Shown here in pieces: positions 1 to 7,333 of a DNA stretch of 10,240 bases. Below the pieces are notes generated by a model. The model was not told the DNA's origin. It saw nothing but the letters and a program-made list of their open reading frames with translations, and made no database searches. Numbering within the stretch: position 1 is the first letter of the stretch; each line of letters begins with the position of its first letter. The stretch lies in NCBI GenBank assembly GCA_002421425.1, contig DIJZ01000002.1, positions 82,280 through 92,519 of the forward strand, read 5' to 3'. The DNA is from Caldifarciminota bacterium UBA5631 (GTDB taxonomy: Bacteria > Hydrothermota > Hydrothermia > UBA1063). The position numbers were made by a program, and so were the translations under genes.

Positions 1-1276
1 TTGCAATTCGCGCGTGGCTATATTGAATATAGTACACGGGGTTCTGCACTCCTATGGTTCTGGCCAGTTCCAGGTCGAAATCCAGGTGTGAGCTCACCGT
101 GCGAGTAAGAAAGAAGAATCGCGCAGCATCAGTACCAACTTCTTCAATAAGATCATCCATGGAGTAAATTTCTCCCTTGCGTTTGGACATTTTTACCCTT
201 TCAGAACCTCTCACCAGGTTTACCTGCTGCGCAATCAGAACCTGAAAGTTTTCAGGGTTGTAACCAAGCGCCCTCAAGCCCGCTTTCATTCTTGGTATAT
301 ATCCATGATGGTCGGGACCCCATATATCTATCAAAATGTCATAGTTTCTTTCAATTTTGTATAGGTGATACGCAAGATCAAAAAAGAAGTAGGTCGGTTC
401 TCCATTACTTCTTATAAGGACGCGGTCTTTGTCATCGCCAAATTTGGTGGATTTGAAGAGAACTGCGCCCTCTTCATTGTACAGCAGGCCAAGGGATTCA
501 AGTACCTTTCTTGTTTTTTGGGGATAATCTGAATTTCTAATTTGACTTTCGAAGACAAAGTAATCAAAATCTACACGGTATTTACGAAGTGTTTCCTTTT
601 GCCAGTTATGAATGTAGTCGATGGCAAATCTTCCCGGGTCTCCTCTGAAATTTTCCTGAATTATCTTCCTGGCTATATCGTAGATATATTCTCCGTGATA
701 GCCATCTTCTGGAAACTCCGCTTGGAGACCCTGAAGTTCGTTTACCCTAGCAATTATCGATTTTCGAAGCTTCTCAATCTGTCCACCTGCATCGTTAATG
801 TAGAATTCAGAGTCAACGGAATAGCCGCAGAAGCCCATAATGCGTTTTAAAGAGTCCCCCACTGCTGCAGCCCTGGCGTTAACCACCACTAGTGGTCCTG
901 TAGGGTTAGCGGAGACAAATTCCAGATTTACTCTTTTTCCATTTCCCAGGGTATTTTTCCCATATTCATCGGGAGATCTGGCTATTTCATTGAGGATTTC
1001 ACCGAGGCTTTCAGCGGATATTCTGAGATTCAGAAAACCTTTCTGGATCTCTCCTTTTTCAAGAACAGTAAAGTCAGCCAGTGCAGAGACAATTTCTTCG
1101 CCTATTTGCTGGGGATTTTTCTTTAAATCCCTGGCGAGCTTGAAAGGTAAGTTTGTTGTGTAATCACCAAAAGCTTCATCTTTTGATTCTTCAAGAAAAA
1201 AATCGGGTTTTACTCCATACTTTTTCTCTACTACTTCGCGAATCTTTTCTTCAATCTTCTCTCTCAAAAGACTCAT
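1..1276 (-). CDS. argS: Arginyl-tRNA synthetase, N-terminal ~425 residues (3' end outside window)
   Basis: Class I aminoacyl-tRNA synthetase that attaches arginine to tRNA-Arg in the cytoplasm, using ATP. I translated the minus strand from the ATG at 1276; the frame stays open to the window edge, giving 425 residues of a family usually near 550. In order: an N-terminal tRNA-recognition domain (about 1-100), the SANPTGPL entry to the catalytic fold (122-129), YINDAGGQ (159-166), WGPDHHGY (319-326), the KMSKR loop (362-366), and the beginning of the C-terminal anticodon-binding helical domain (QNPVYYIQYSHAR, 411-423). The residues that should read HIGH are VVVN (130-133), which is odd (see findings); the rest is strongly conserved. 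The start is supported by AAGGTGG seven bases upstream. It overlaps the end of rsfS by 26 bases and is the last gene of the cluster visible here. Product identity is very secure; the missing part is most of the anticodon-binding domain. Confidence 0.96.
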   Translation of the reverse strand, partial: MSLLREKIEEKIREVVEKKYGVKPDFFLEESKDEAFGDYTTNLPFKLARDLKKNPQQIGEEIVSALADFTVLEKGEIQKGFLNLRISAESLGEILNEIARSPDEYGKNTLGNGKRVNLEFVSANPTGPLVVVNARAAAVGDSLKRIMGFCGYSVDSEFYINDAGGQIEKLRKSIIARVNELQGLQAEFPEDGYHGEYIYDIARKIIQENFRGDPGRFAIDYIHNWQKETLRKYRVDFDYFVFESQIRNSDYPQKTRKVLESLGLLYNEEGAVLFKSTKFGDDKDRVLIRSNGEPTYFFFDLAYHLYKIERNYDILIDIWGPDHHGYIPRMKAGLRALGYNPENFQVLIAQQVNLVRGSERVKMSKRKGEIYSMDDLIEEVGTDAARFFFLTRTVSSHLDFDLELARTIGVQNPVYYIQYSHARIA

Positions 1277-1628
1277 GATAAATCCACCTTGGAACGTCAC
1301 TCCAGAGCTCTTCCAATCTATAAAATTCTCTTGCTTCTCTTAACATTATGTGGACGATGAAATCCTTGTAATCCATGAGGAGCCACCTCGCGTTCCTTTG
1401 TCCTTCAACGTGATGGGGAATCGCTCCCTCCTTCGTAAGTTCATCCTCAATGTGTCTCCGCAGTGCATTCATATGTTCTCTTGAATTGGCTGTCGCAAGA
1501 ACAAAGAAATCTGCTAATTGAGGTAAATATTTCCTGATTTCAAGAATTTTAATATTTTCTGCTTTTTTATCGTAAAGTATTTCACAGACCCTTCTGACCA
1601 GCGGTCCGAATTCAACTTTTCCCTGCAT
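1251..1628 (-). CDS. rsfS: Ribosome silencing factor RsfS (Iojap/DUF143 family)
   Basis: Small cytoplasmic protein. Family members bind ribosomal protein uL14 on the large subunit and block subunit joining, damping translation in stationary phase or starvation. The 125 residues match the family's normal size. Visible family signatures are LADFFVLATANSREHMNAL (38-56), HHVEG (72-76), RWLLMDYKDFIVHIM (81-95) and EFYRLEELWSD (101-111), which together span the single alpha/beta domain. The ATG at 1628 has a G-rich ribosome binding site (AAGGGGGGAGA) directly upstream. The start lies inside recN (17-base overlap) and the stop lies inside argS (26-base overlap), so translation is probably coupled to both. 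The short charged tail (SFERED) is encoded within the argS overlap. In many bacteria rsfS sits beside nadD; no nadD is seen here. Confidence 0.95.
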   Translation of the reverse strand: MQGKVEFGPLVRRVCEILYDKKAENIKILEIRKYLPQLADFFVLATANSREHMNALRRHIEDELTKEGAIPHHVEGQRNARWLLMDYKDFIVHIMLREAREFYRLEELWSDVPRWIYHESFERED

Positions 1629-3288
1629 TCTCCCCCCTTGAAGTTCTTAAAAACTGTTCAGCATATTTCAAAGACTCGCTGGTAATTTTCTCACCAGAGA
1701 GCATTCTTGCAATTTCTTTGATCTTCTCTTCTTCGCTCAGTTCTCTAATATTTATATATGTTTTTCCACTTTTTGTGTACTTTTCTACGACAAAGTGGCG
1801 ATCGGCAAAAACTGCGATTTGGGGCAGATGGGTTATCACTATTACCTGCCTTTTTCTACTAATATCTTTCATTTTTCGACCAACTTTTTCTGCAACCTTA
1901 CCACCAATTCCCGTATCAGCCTCGTCAAAGACCAGGGTTGGTACATCGTCCACTTCCGCGAGGACTCTTTTTATAGCCAGCATAATCCTTGAGAGTTCTC
2001 CGCCTGAGGCGATTTTGTACAGGGGTCTTGGCGGTTCTCCGGGATTTGTGGAAATAAAAAATTCTACAAGGTCTTTTCCTGAGGGTCCCAGTTCCGGTGC
2101 CTCTGAGATTTCAACAACAAATTCTGATTTTTCCATAGCCAGCTCAGAGAGTTCTTCCTTAATAAGTTTTTCCAGTACAGGTTTGGCTTTCGTTCTTTCT
2201 TTTGTAAGTAGCGATGCCTGCTCGTCGGCTTTTACTTTGAGGTCTTCTATCTGGCTCTTTAAGGTGGAGATTTCATTTTCATAATTTTCTATCATTGCAA
2301 GTTCTTCCCTTAGGGTTTCTTTCTCTTTAATTAACTCTTCAATGGTTTTTCTGTACTTATTTTTGAGGTTTTTCAGGAAAGCGAGCCTGTTTCTAAGTTC
2401 TTCTAGCTCTTCCGGGTTAAGGGTAAGGTTGTTCTTATATTCCACGAGGTTTCGCCAGATTTCATCCAGTTTATCCGGGAGTTCGCTTAGATTTTCAAGA
2501 GGTTCTCTAAGATGAGAATCAATTTTACTAAGGTCTTGCAGGTTCTGAATCGTCCTATAAATCTTTTCGTATGCAGAATCATCACTTTCATATATATCGA
2601 AAATTGCCGCCGTGACCAATGATTGAAGTTTTTCAATGTTTGAGAGTATGTTAATTCTTTCTTCAAGCTCACTCTCCTCTCCTTCCTTAAGGTTTGCTTT
2701 CTCAAGCTCTTCCAGTTTGAATTTGTAGAACTCTTCCTTTTCCCTTGCTTCTTCTTCTTTTTTCATCATTTCTTTAAGCCGCTGTTGCGTCGCCATAAGT
2801 TCCTCATACAGTTTTCGCATTTTTTCCCTTTCTTTTGTCAGCCTCGCAAAGCCATCGAGGAAGTCAATGTGGCTCTCTTTGTTCAGTAATTTCTGATGTT
2901 GGTGCTGACCATGCAGGTCAGCAATGGATTCTGTAATTTCTTTCAGGAAACTTTGAGTTACTGGAGCCATATTAATGTAGATCTTTGATTTTCTAGATGA
3001 AGGGTTCAGGACCCTTCTGATTATCAACTCATCATCTGTTTGGAGGCTTATCTTTTCAAGGGTTTTCTTCTCTTTTTCTCCAACATTAAAGACAAGGGTA
3101 ATTTCTGCTTCTTCTTCGCCTAGGAGGTCCCAATCAATTTTCTCACCCAGTGCGATATTGAGTGTGCCTATTATCAACGACTTTCCAGCACCGGTTTCTC
3201 CTGTTATGACATTTAGCCCTTGCTGGAACTCTACTTCAAGGCTCTTCACAAGTAAGTAGTTTTTTACGAAGAGTCTCTGGAGTGCCAT
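1612..3288 (-). CDS. recN: DNA repair protein RecN (SMC-like ATPase)
   Basis: SMC-family ATPase that acts early in recombinational repair of double-strand breaks. The 558 residues equal the usual full length. Seen in order: Walker A GETGAGKS (30-37) right after the N-terminal strand; the RecN-typical DLHGQHQHQ (124-132); a long charged, coiled-coil-rich middle (about 145-375, dense in Glu and Lys, interrupted near 225-290); then the C-terminal ATPase half with the ABC signature ASGGELSRIM (427-436), Walker B TLVFDEAD (451-458) and switch region ITHLPQIA (485-492). The short coiled coil and lack of a hinge separate it from SMC proteins. The ATG overlaps the nadK stop as TAATG, with GGGGA just upstream as a ribosome binding site; the gene ends within rsfS. 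Linkage of recN to nadK is common in bacteria and supports both calls. No LexA-type box was recognised, so SOS control is not evident. Confidence 0.98.
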   Translation of the reverse strand: MALQRLFVKNYLLVKSLEVEFQQGLNVITGETGAGKSLIIGTLNIALGEKIDWDLLGEEEAEITLVFNVGEKEKKTLEKISLQTDDELIIRRVLNPSSRKSKIYINMAPVTQSFLKEITESIADLHGQHQHQKLLNKESHIDFLDGFARLTKEREKMRKLYEELMATQQRLKEMMKKEEEAREKEEFYKFKLEELEKANLKEGEESELEERINILSNIEKLQSLVTAAIFDIYESDDSAYEKIYRTIQNLQDLSKIDSHLREPLENLSELPDKLDEIWRNLVEYKNNLTLNPEELEELRNRLAFLKNLKNKYRKTIEELIKEKETLREELAMIENYENEISTLKSQIEDLKVKADEQASLLTKERTKAKPVLEKLIKEELSELAMEKSEFVVEISEAPELGPSGKDLVEFFISTNPGEPPRPLYKIASGGELSRIMLAIKRVLAEVDDVPTLVFDEADTGIGGKVAEKVGRKMKDISRKRQVIVITHLPQIAVFADRHFVVEKYTKSGKTYINIRELSEEEKIKEIARMLSGEKITSESLKYAEQFLRTSRGENAGKS

Positions 3289-4118
3289 TATCCCCAGTAG
3301 AGTTTCTTCTTCAGTATTTCAAAATATTCTGGCAGATCAGGGGTCTTTACAATCTTAACATTAAAATCGTTTCTGGTTAAAAATACAGATGTCTCGCTTT
3401 TTAGGGAGACAATTTCCTGTCCGTCAGCCGAAAGAATCATATCTTCGGTTCTAGAACTTACCCTTACCTCAATCTGGCTCTCCGAAGGAACGACCACGGG
3501 TCTTAAGGAGAGTTTGTGAGGGCATATTGGGGTAATTACAAAGGCTTCCATTGTCGGATAAAGAATTGGTCCACCCGCAGATAAGTTGTATGCTGTTGAT
3601 CCAGTGGGAGTGGAGACGATAAGTCCGTCTCCCCTGAAATCGAAGAGATTCTGTCCATTCACCTTTACGTCGAACGATAGCATTCTTGATGATCCGGTGA
3701 CGTTTATCGTAATATCGTTTAAAGCCATAATAGTCTTGCCTTCCAGAAGTGCTTTTAATGTTGTCCGCTCTTCGGATTTCCAGTTGCCCGAGAGAAGGTT
3801 TTTTAAACCCAATTCCAGGTTGTCCTGGTTATATGTGGTTAGGAATCCAAAGGTACCCACATTAATGCCCATTATGGGTTTCATTCTGTAAATTCTTGCA
3901 GTTCTGAGGAAAGTGCCATCACCACCAATAGTAATAATAACGTCAGCCAAAAGACCTATAGAGGTTTCTGAGTCGAACTTAAAATTTTCTGGCGAATTTA
4001 TCTTTCCCTTAAGGCCTTCCCAGACGATGGTTTCATCAGGGGCTAAATACTTCAACACTGATGACAGGATTCTTTCGATGCCTTCTTTCTTAGGGTTTCC
4101 GGTGATTCCAAAAATCAA
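3288..4118 (-). CDS. nadK: NAD kinase (ATP/polyphosphate-NAD kinase)
   Basis: Phosphorylates NAD+ to NADP+ in the cytoplasm, the only route to NADP in most bacteria. The 276 residues are a normal bacterial length. The diagnostic GGDGTFLRTAR is at about 65-75, with the catalytic Asp of GGDG near 67. Further motifs are GINVGTFGFL (about 83-92), the NAD-binding ALND (about 131-134, where many relatives have NE), GDGLIVSTPTGSTAYNLSAG (about 162-181), and a C-terminal SLRP followed by a beta-rich segment containing LSADGQE. The start codon is TTG: it shares TTGA with the secF stop, and AAAAGGGAAAAGG upstream supplies a plausible ribosome binding site. The four-base overlap suggests translational coupling to secF. 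It overlaps recN by one base at its end. Confidence 0.97.
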   Translation of the reverse strand: MIFGITGNPKKEGIERILSSVLKYLAPDETIVWEGLKGKINSPENFKFDSETSIGLLADVIITIGGDGTFLRTARIYRMKPIMGINVGTFGFLTTYNQDNLELGLKNLLSGNWKSEERTTLKALLEGKTIMALNDITINVTGSSRMLSFDVKVNGQNLFDFRGDGLIVSTPTGSTAYNLSAGGPILYPTMEAFVITPICPHKLSLRPVVVPSESQIEVRVSSRTEDMILSADGQEIVSLKSETSVFLTRNDFNVKIVKTPDLPEYFEILKKKLYWG

Positions 4119-5017
4119 GCCTTTTCCCTTTTCAACGAACTTTTGAACCAGTCCGTAACGATGGAGGCCACAATTCCAATGGAGGAGTAGGTACCTACGA
4201 ATATTCCTATGGTTAAAATAAGGGCAAAGTCAAAAATCGTTGTTCCTCTTGCAAAAATTAGAATGGCTGTGAGCGGAATAAGGGTAGTAAAAGATGTGAT
4301 AATGGTTCTTGAAAGGGTCTCATTTACTCCCGTATTAAATATTTCTTCGATCTTTCCACGTGGAATGGCTTTCCCAAAGCCCTTAAGTTTTTCCCTGATA
4401 CGGTCTGCCACAACGATGGAATCATTAATGGAATAACCGATAAGGGTTAATATTGCAGCCACCGTTGGAACGGCGAATTCCCGCCCGAGGAGTGTGTATA
4501 TGCCAAGTGCAATGATTGTATCATGAAAAAGTGCTATGACTGAAGCGATTCCGAATCTGAAGTCAAATCGGAACCATATGTAAATGAGCATTAGAAGCAT
4601 CCCGATTAGCACAAGGGTAAGAGCCTGCATCGTTAGTTTCTTTCCAATGGACGGTCCCACCATTTCGGTTCGCATTAGCGTAATCTCAGACTTAAGTGTC
4701 CCTTTCAACTGTTCCATGACTTCATCTGGAGTGGTGCTTTCACTGGGGAATCTCAGAATAAACATACCGTGTTCGCCAAAGGTTTGTACATCTGCTTTGA
4801 AGCCTGCTGTTCCCAATGCATTTCTAACTTCGTCGATTCTTACCGGTGGCACTGTCTGTATCTGAAGGAGAAGACCTCCTCGGAAGTCCACTCCATAATT
4901 TGGTCCACCCTTAATCAACAAGCCTGTAAGGCTTAATAATACCATAACCAGAGAAAACAGGTATAACCATTTTCTGTTTCCTATGAAATTGATCTTCGGA
5001 TTTTTTAAGAATTGCAT
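4115..5017 (-). CDS. secF: Protein translocase subunit SecF
   Basis: Inner-membrane RND-type subunit that works with SecD to pull proteins through the SecYEG channel using the proton gradient. The 300 residues match bacterial SecF. A first membrane helix (about 17-36) is followed by GVDFRGG (42-48), a periplasmic domain of about 80 residues, then GPSIG (121-125) and a block of five further membrane segments (about 128-290). The conserved SINDSIVVADRIRE (196-209) lies in the membrane block and corresponds to the signature that distinguishes SecF from SecD. The start ATG is preceded by a near-perfect Shine-Dalgarno (AAAGGAG, six bases upstream). It lies 12 bases after secD and overlaps nadK by four bases at its end. 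Confidence 0.97.
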   Translation of the reverse strand: MQFLKNPKINFIGNRKWLYLFSLVMVLLSLTGLLIKGGPNYGVDFRGGLLLQIQTVPPVRIDEVRNALGTAGFKADVQTFGEHGMFILRFPSESTTPDEVMEQLKGTLKSEITLMRTEMVGPSIGKKLTMQALTLVLIGMLLMLIYIWFRFDFRFGIASVIALFHDTIIALGIYTLLGREFAVPTVAAILTLIGYSINDSIVVADRIREKLKGFGKAIPRGKIEEIFNTGVNETLSRTIITSFTTLIPLTAILIFARGTTIFDFALILTIGIFVGTYSSIGIVASIVTDWFKSSLKREKA

Positions 5018-5029
5018 AACTCACTCCTT

Positions 5030-6577
5030 TTAGATGCTTATTTTTTCTGCCCTTCTCACGCTGACAAAATAATCAAAAATAATTTTTGAAGCGAAAATCG
5101 CCGTAAAGAAGTTTGAAAGAATACCTATGGATAAAACAGTTCCAAACCCTTTAATGGGACCCGTTCCAAATCTTAGCAAGACAAGAGCCGCAATTAACGT
5201 TGTCAGGTTCGCATCAAAAATTGTAATCATGGCTCTGGAAAATCCTGCATCAACCGCCATTCGGGGACTTTTTCCTGCCCTCAACTCTTCTCGGATTCTC
5301 TCGAAAATCAATACATTGGCGTCCACAGCCATTCCTACCGTTAGAATAAGCCCGGCCATCCCAGGAAGGGTGAGGGTTGCTTTCAGAGCAACCATTACTG
5401 CGATGATGAAAATAAAGTTTAATGTAAGGGCAAGGGTTGCGACAAGGCCTGAAGCTTTGTAATAAATAATCACGAATAGAATTACAAGAATGAACCCGAT
5501 AATAAGGGCTTTCATTCCCTTTTCGATGGAATCCTTTCCGAGAGAAGCCCCGATGGTTCTTTCTTCGACGATTTTTATGGGAGCAGGAAGTGCACCCGCC
5601 CTCAGGATTATAGCCAGCTCCTTTGCCTCGTCAATGGTAAAGTTTCCTCTGATTATGGCATCTCCTGTTGGGATGCGCTCTTCTATGACGGGAGCTGACT
5701 GAACAACTCCATCAAGCACTATTGCTAGCTGCTTTCCAATGTTGGAACCCGTTACGAAAGCAAAACGGGTGGCGCCTCTTTTATCGAAATGAAGTTCTAC
5801 AATCGGTTTTCCTGAGTAAGAAGGGTCCTGGCCCTGATAAATCGTATGCTTTGCAGTTTTTAAGAATGCGCCCGTCAAGTCTGCTTCTTTCTTAACTAGA
5901 TATATAGGTCTCACTTTTCCTTCTTCAGTTTCCTCAGTTTTGCCGAGTAAGAACTCATATTCTTGCGGTATTAGCTTTTGCACCTCCGGAAGACTTATAA
6001 TTTCAAAGAATTTTGGCGCATCTGACTGTTTCACTGCTAATCCGCCTCTATAGCTACCCAGAATATCCATTAGATACACCCTGGAAGAATCGTCTTTCCA
6101 TAGATTGTGGATAGTTTCGTCAATATTTTTTACTACCTGTTCTACGATTTTCTGGTCAGCAACCAGTTTGAATTCCAGTAAAGCGGTTTTACCAATAAGT
6201 TCTCTTGCTCTTTCTCTCTCGAGCACTCCTGGTAGCTGAAGTATAATTCTACCCTCTTCAGTTTTCTGAATTACAGGTTCAGAGACACCCCACTGGTCGA
6301 TTCGATTTCTGATGATTTCCAGAGCTCTTTCTTCTGCTCCTTTGGCTTCATCTTCAGAAATTTTTGATTTATCCACTTCAAGAACCATATACATACCGCC
6401 CTGAAGGTCGAGCCCCAGGTTCAAAGAGCGCTTTTTCAGGTGAGAAAGATAGTCCGTAGACAGTACCTGTTTTTCTGAAGGTGCAAGGGTGTAGTATTTA
6501 ACTGTTGGCCACAGGGTCCACAGGGAAATCCCAAGGACAAAAATGACTATCAGAAATCTGTAAAGTACGCTTCTCAA
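5030..6577 (-). CDS. secD: Protein translocase subunit SecD
   Basis: Inner-membrane partner of SecF in the Sec translocon accessory complex; its large periplasmic domain captures emerging preproteins. At 515 residues it is typical of compact SecD proteins. Seen in order: one N-terminal membrane helix (about 7-26), the family motif LGLDLQGG (54-61), the P1 periplasmic region (about 62-340) including NRIDQWGVSEP (91-101) and VQSAPVI (292-298), then a C-terminal RND membrane block (about 355-505) containing GMAVDANVLIFERIREE (415-431). The start codon is TTG, chosen because a strong AAAGGAGG lies four bases upstream and the N-terminal helix follows directly. The conventional upstream partner yajC is not adjacent; a putative outer-membrane protein gene occupies that place 39 bases away. 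A promoter candidate lies over the preceding gene end (6605-6633). Confidence 0.98.
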   Translation of the reverse strand: MRSVLYRFLIVIFVLGISLWTLWPTVKYYTLAPSEKQVLSTDYLSHLKKRSLNLGLDLQGGMYMVLEVDKSKISEDEAKGAEERALEIIRNRIDQWGVSEPVIQKTEEGRIILQLPGVLERERARELIGKTALLEFKLVADQKIVEQVVKNIDETIHNLWKDDSSRVYLMDILGSYRGGLAVKQSDAPKFFEIISLPEVQKLIPQEYEFLLGKTEETEEGKVRPIYLVKKEADLTGAFLKTAKHTIYQGQDPSYSGKPIVELHFDKRGATRFAFVTGSNIGKQLAIVLDGVVQSAPVIEERIPTGDAIIRGNFTIDEAKELAIILRAGALPAPIKIVEERTIGASLGKDSIEKGMKALIIGFILVILFVIIYYKASGLVATLALTLNFIFIIAVMVALKATLTLPGMAGLILTVGMAVDANVLIFERIREELRAGKSPRMAVDAGFSRAMITIFDANLTTLIAALVLLRFGTGPIKGFGTVLSIGILSNFFTAIFASKIIFDYFVSVRRAEKISI

Positions 6578-6581
6578 AGTT

Positions 6582-6589
6582 CCTCCTTT
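6582..6589 (-). promoter_or_regulatory. Ribosome binding site of secD
   Basis: AAAGGAGG on the minus strand, ending four bases before the TTG at 6577. It is the strongest Shine-Dalgarno seen in the cluster and is the reason for accepting TTG as the secD start. An mRNA from the predicted promoter at 6605-6633 would begin around 6598, leaving a leader of about 20 bases that just accommodates this site. Confidence 0.8.
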
Positions 6590-6604
6590 TCCCGATTTTC
6601 AGTT

Positions 6605-6633
6605 ATTATAAAACCTTTAAAATGTATATTCAA
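6605..6633 (-). promoter_or_regulatory. Candidate internal promoter for secD-secF-nadK-recN-rsfS-argS
   Basis: On the minus strand, TTGAAT (6633-6628) and a perfect TATAAT (6610-6605) are separated by exactly 17 bases, the ideal sigma-70 spacing. The predicted start is near 6598, about 20 bases before the secD TTG. The -35 box lies within the last codons of the upstream putative outer-membrane protein gene. This could give the housekeeping genes downstream expression independent of the cell wall gene. The inference rests on sequence match only; AT-rich DNA produces such matches by chance. Confidence 0.5.
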
Positions 6634-7333
6634 TTCCAGAAGATTTCACATATCCAAGGTTTTCAATAAATCTGATGTTGAAGCTTGCACCTATGTAATT
6701 TCTCAAGGAAATCCCTGCAAAATAGCAAACTGGGTTTTGGGACATTCCGAAGGAAAGATTTATGAAAGGAAGGATGTAAAGATCCTGACACACAGAGAAC
6801 GTTCTACTATCGCTTTGTAGATTCAAGTCGACATAAGTATTTCCCCATTGCTCCTTAAAGCAGGCAAAAAGGAAGGAAGTATATTCCCTGGACCTCAAAC
6901 CATGAAGGAAGCCTGCGCCAAAGACAATTTCGCTTGCAGATTTTGAAATTGAAAGGTTAACATGGATATCACGATCCCGGAAAAAACTGTAGGTCCTTTC
7001 AATCAGGTTTGAAGAAAACCCGGCATCAAGGTCTCCAAGTCTCCTTGAAGTACCTATGGAATAGTTTTTTTCATTTACCGTCGGGCTGCCTGCGTAGGAA
7101 AAGGCAATGGCGACTCTCTGGTATCCGAAAGAGATGCTGTGAATTCTGAATTCAGGAAGAAATGCATAGAAAGCTGTTGAAACATCAATTTTGCGCTTCT
7201 CGCTAAGAAGCGAGGGAATGTAGAATACAGTTTGAGGATTATTCTGCAGGGTTGATGGATTATATCCTTTTAAAAATGCCGAAACAGGAAGAATCTGTAA
7301 GTAGAGGGGTAAAAAAGCAACGAATATTTGCAT
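6617..7333 (-). CDS. Putative secreted outer-membrane beta-barrel protein, PorV/PorQ-like
   Basis: I do not recognise a named gene. The 238-residue product starts with a hydrophobic stretch (1-19) ending in PVSA, consistent with signal peptidase cleavage before FLKG. The mature part begins with GYNPSTLQNNP (23-33), reminiscent of the early 'NPA' turn in PorV/PorQ-type barrels. It continues with many alternating polar/aromatic strands (for example HSISFGYQRVAIAFSYAG and IVFGAGFLHGL) and finishes SSGIEYTF with a terminal Phe, as outer-membrane barrels often do. It is shorter than typical PorV proteins (about 350 residues). The ATG shares a base with the preceding gene's stop (TAATG); the nearest purine-rich site is about 20 bases away, and an in-frame stop five codons upstream excludes an earlier start, so reinitiation is likely. 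No Lys or Arg precedes the hydrophobic stretch. Role unknown; a structural barrel or a secretion-related protein is possible. Confidence 0.7.
   Translation of the reverse strand: MQIFVAFLPLYLQILPVSAFLKGYNPSTLQNNPQTVFYIPSLLSEKRKIDVSTAFYAFLPEFRIHSISFGYQRVAIAFSYAGSPTVNEKNYSIGTSRRLGDLDAGFSSNLIERTYSFFRDRDIHVNLSISKSASEIVFGAGFLHGLRSREYTSFLFACFKEQWGNTYVDLNLQSDSRTFSVCQDLYILPFINLSFGMSQNPVCYFAGISLRNYIGASFNIRFIENLGYVKSSGIEYTF

Noticed and set aside
542..1163. Two plus-strand frames of about 100 codons
   Set aside because: They are antisense to argS, whose reading frame is continuous and strongly conserved.
1718..2284. 188-codon plus-strand frame
   Set aside because: Antisense shadow of recN, Ser/Phe-rich as expected from the complement of Glu/Lys-rich coiled-coil codons.
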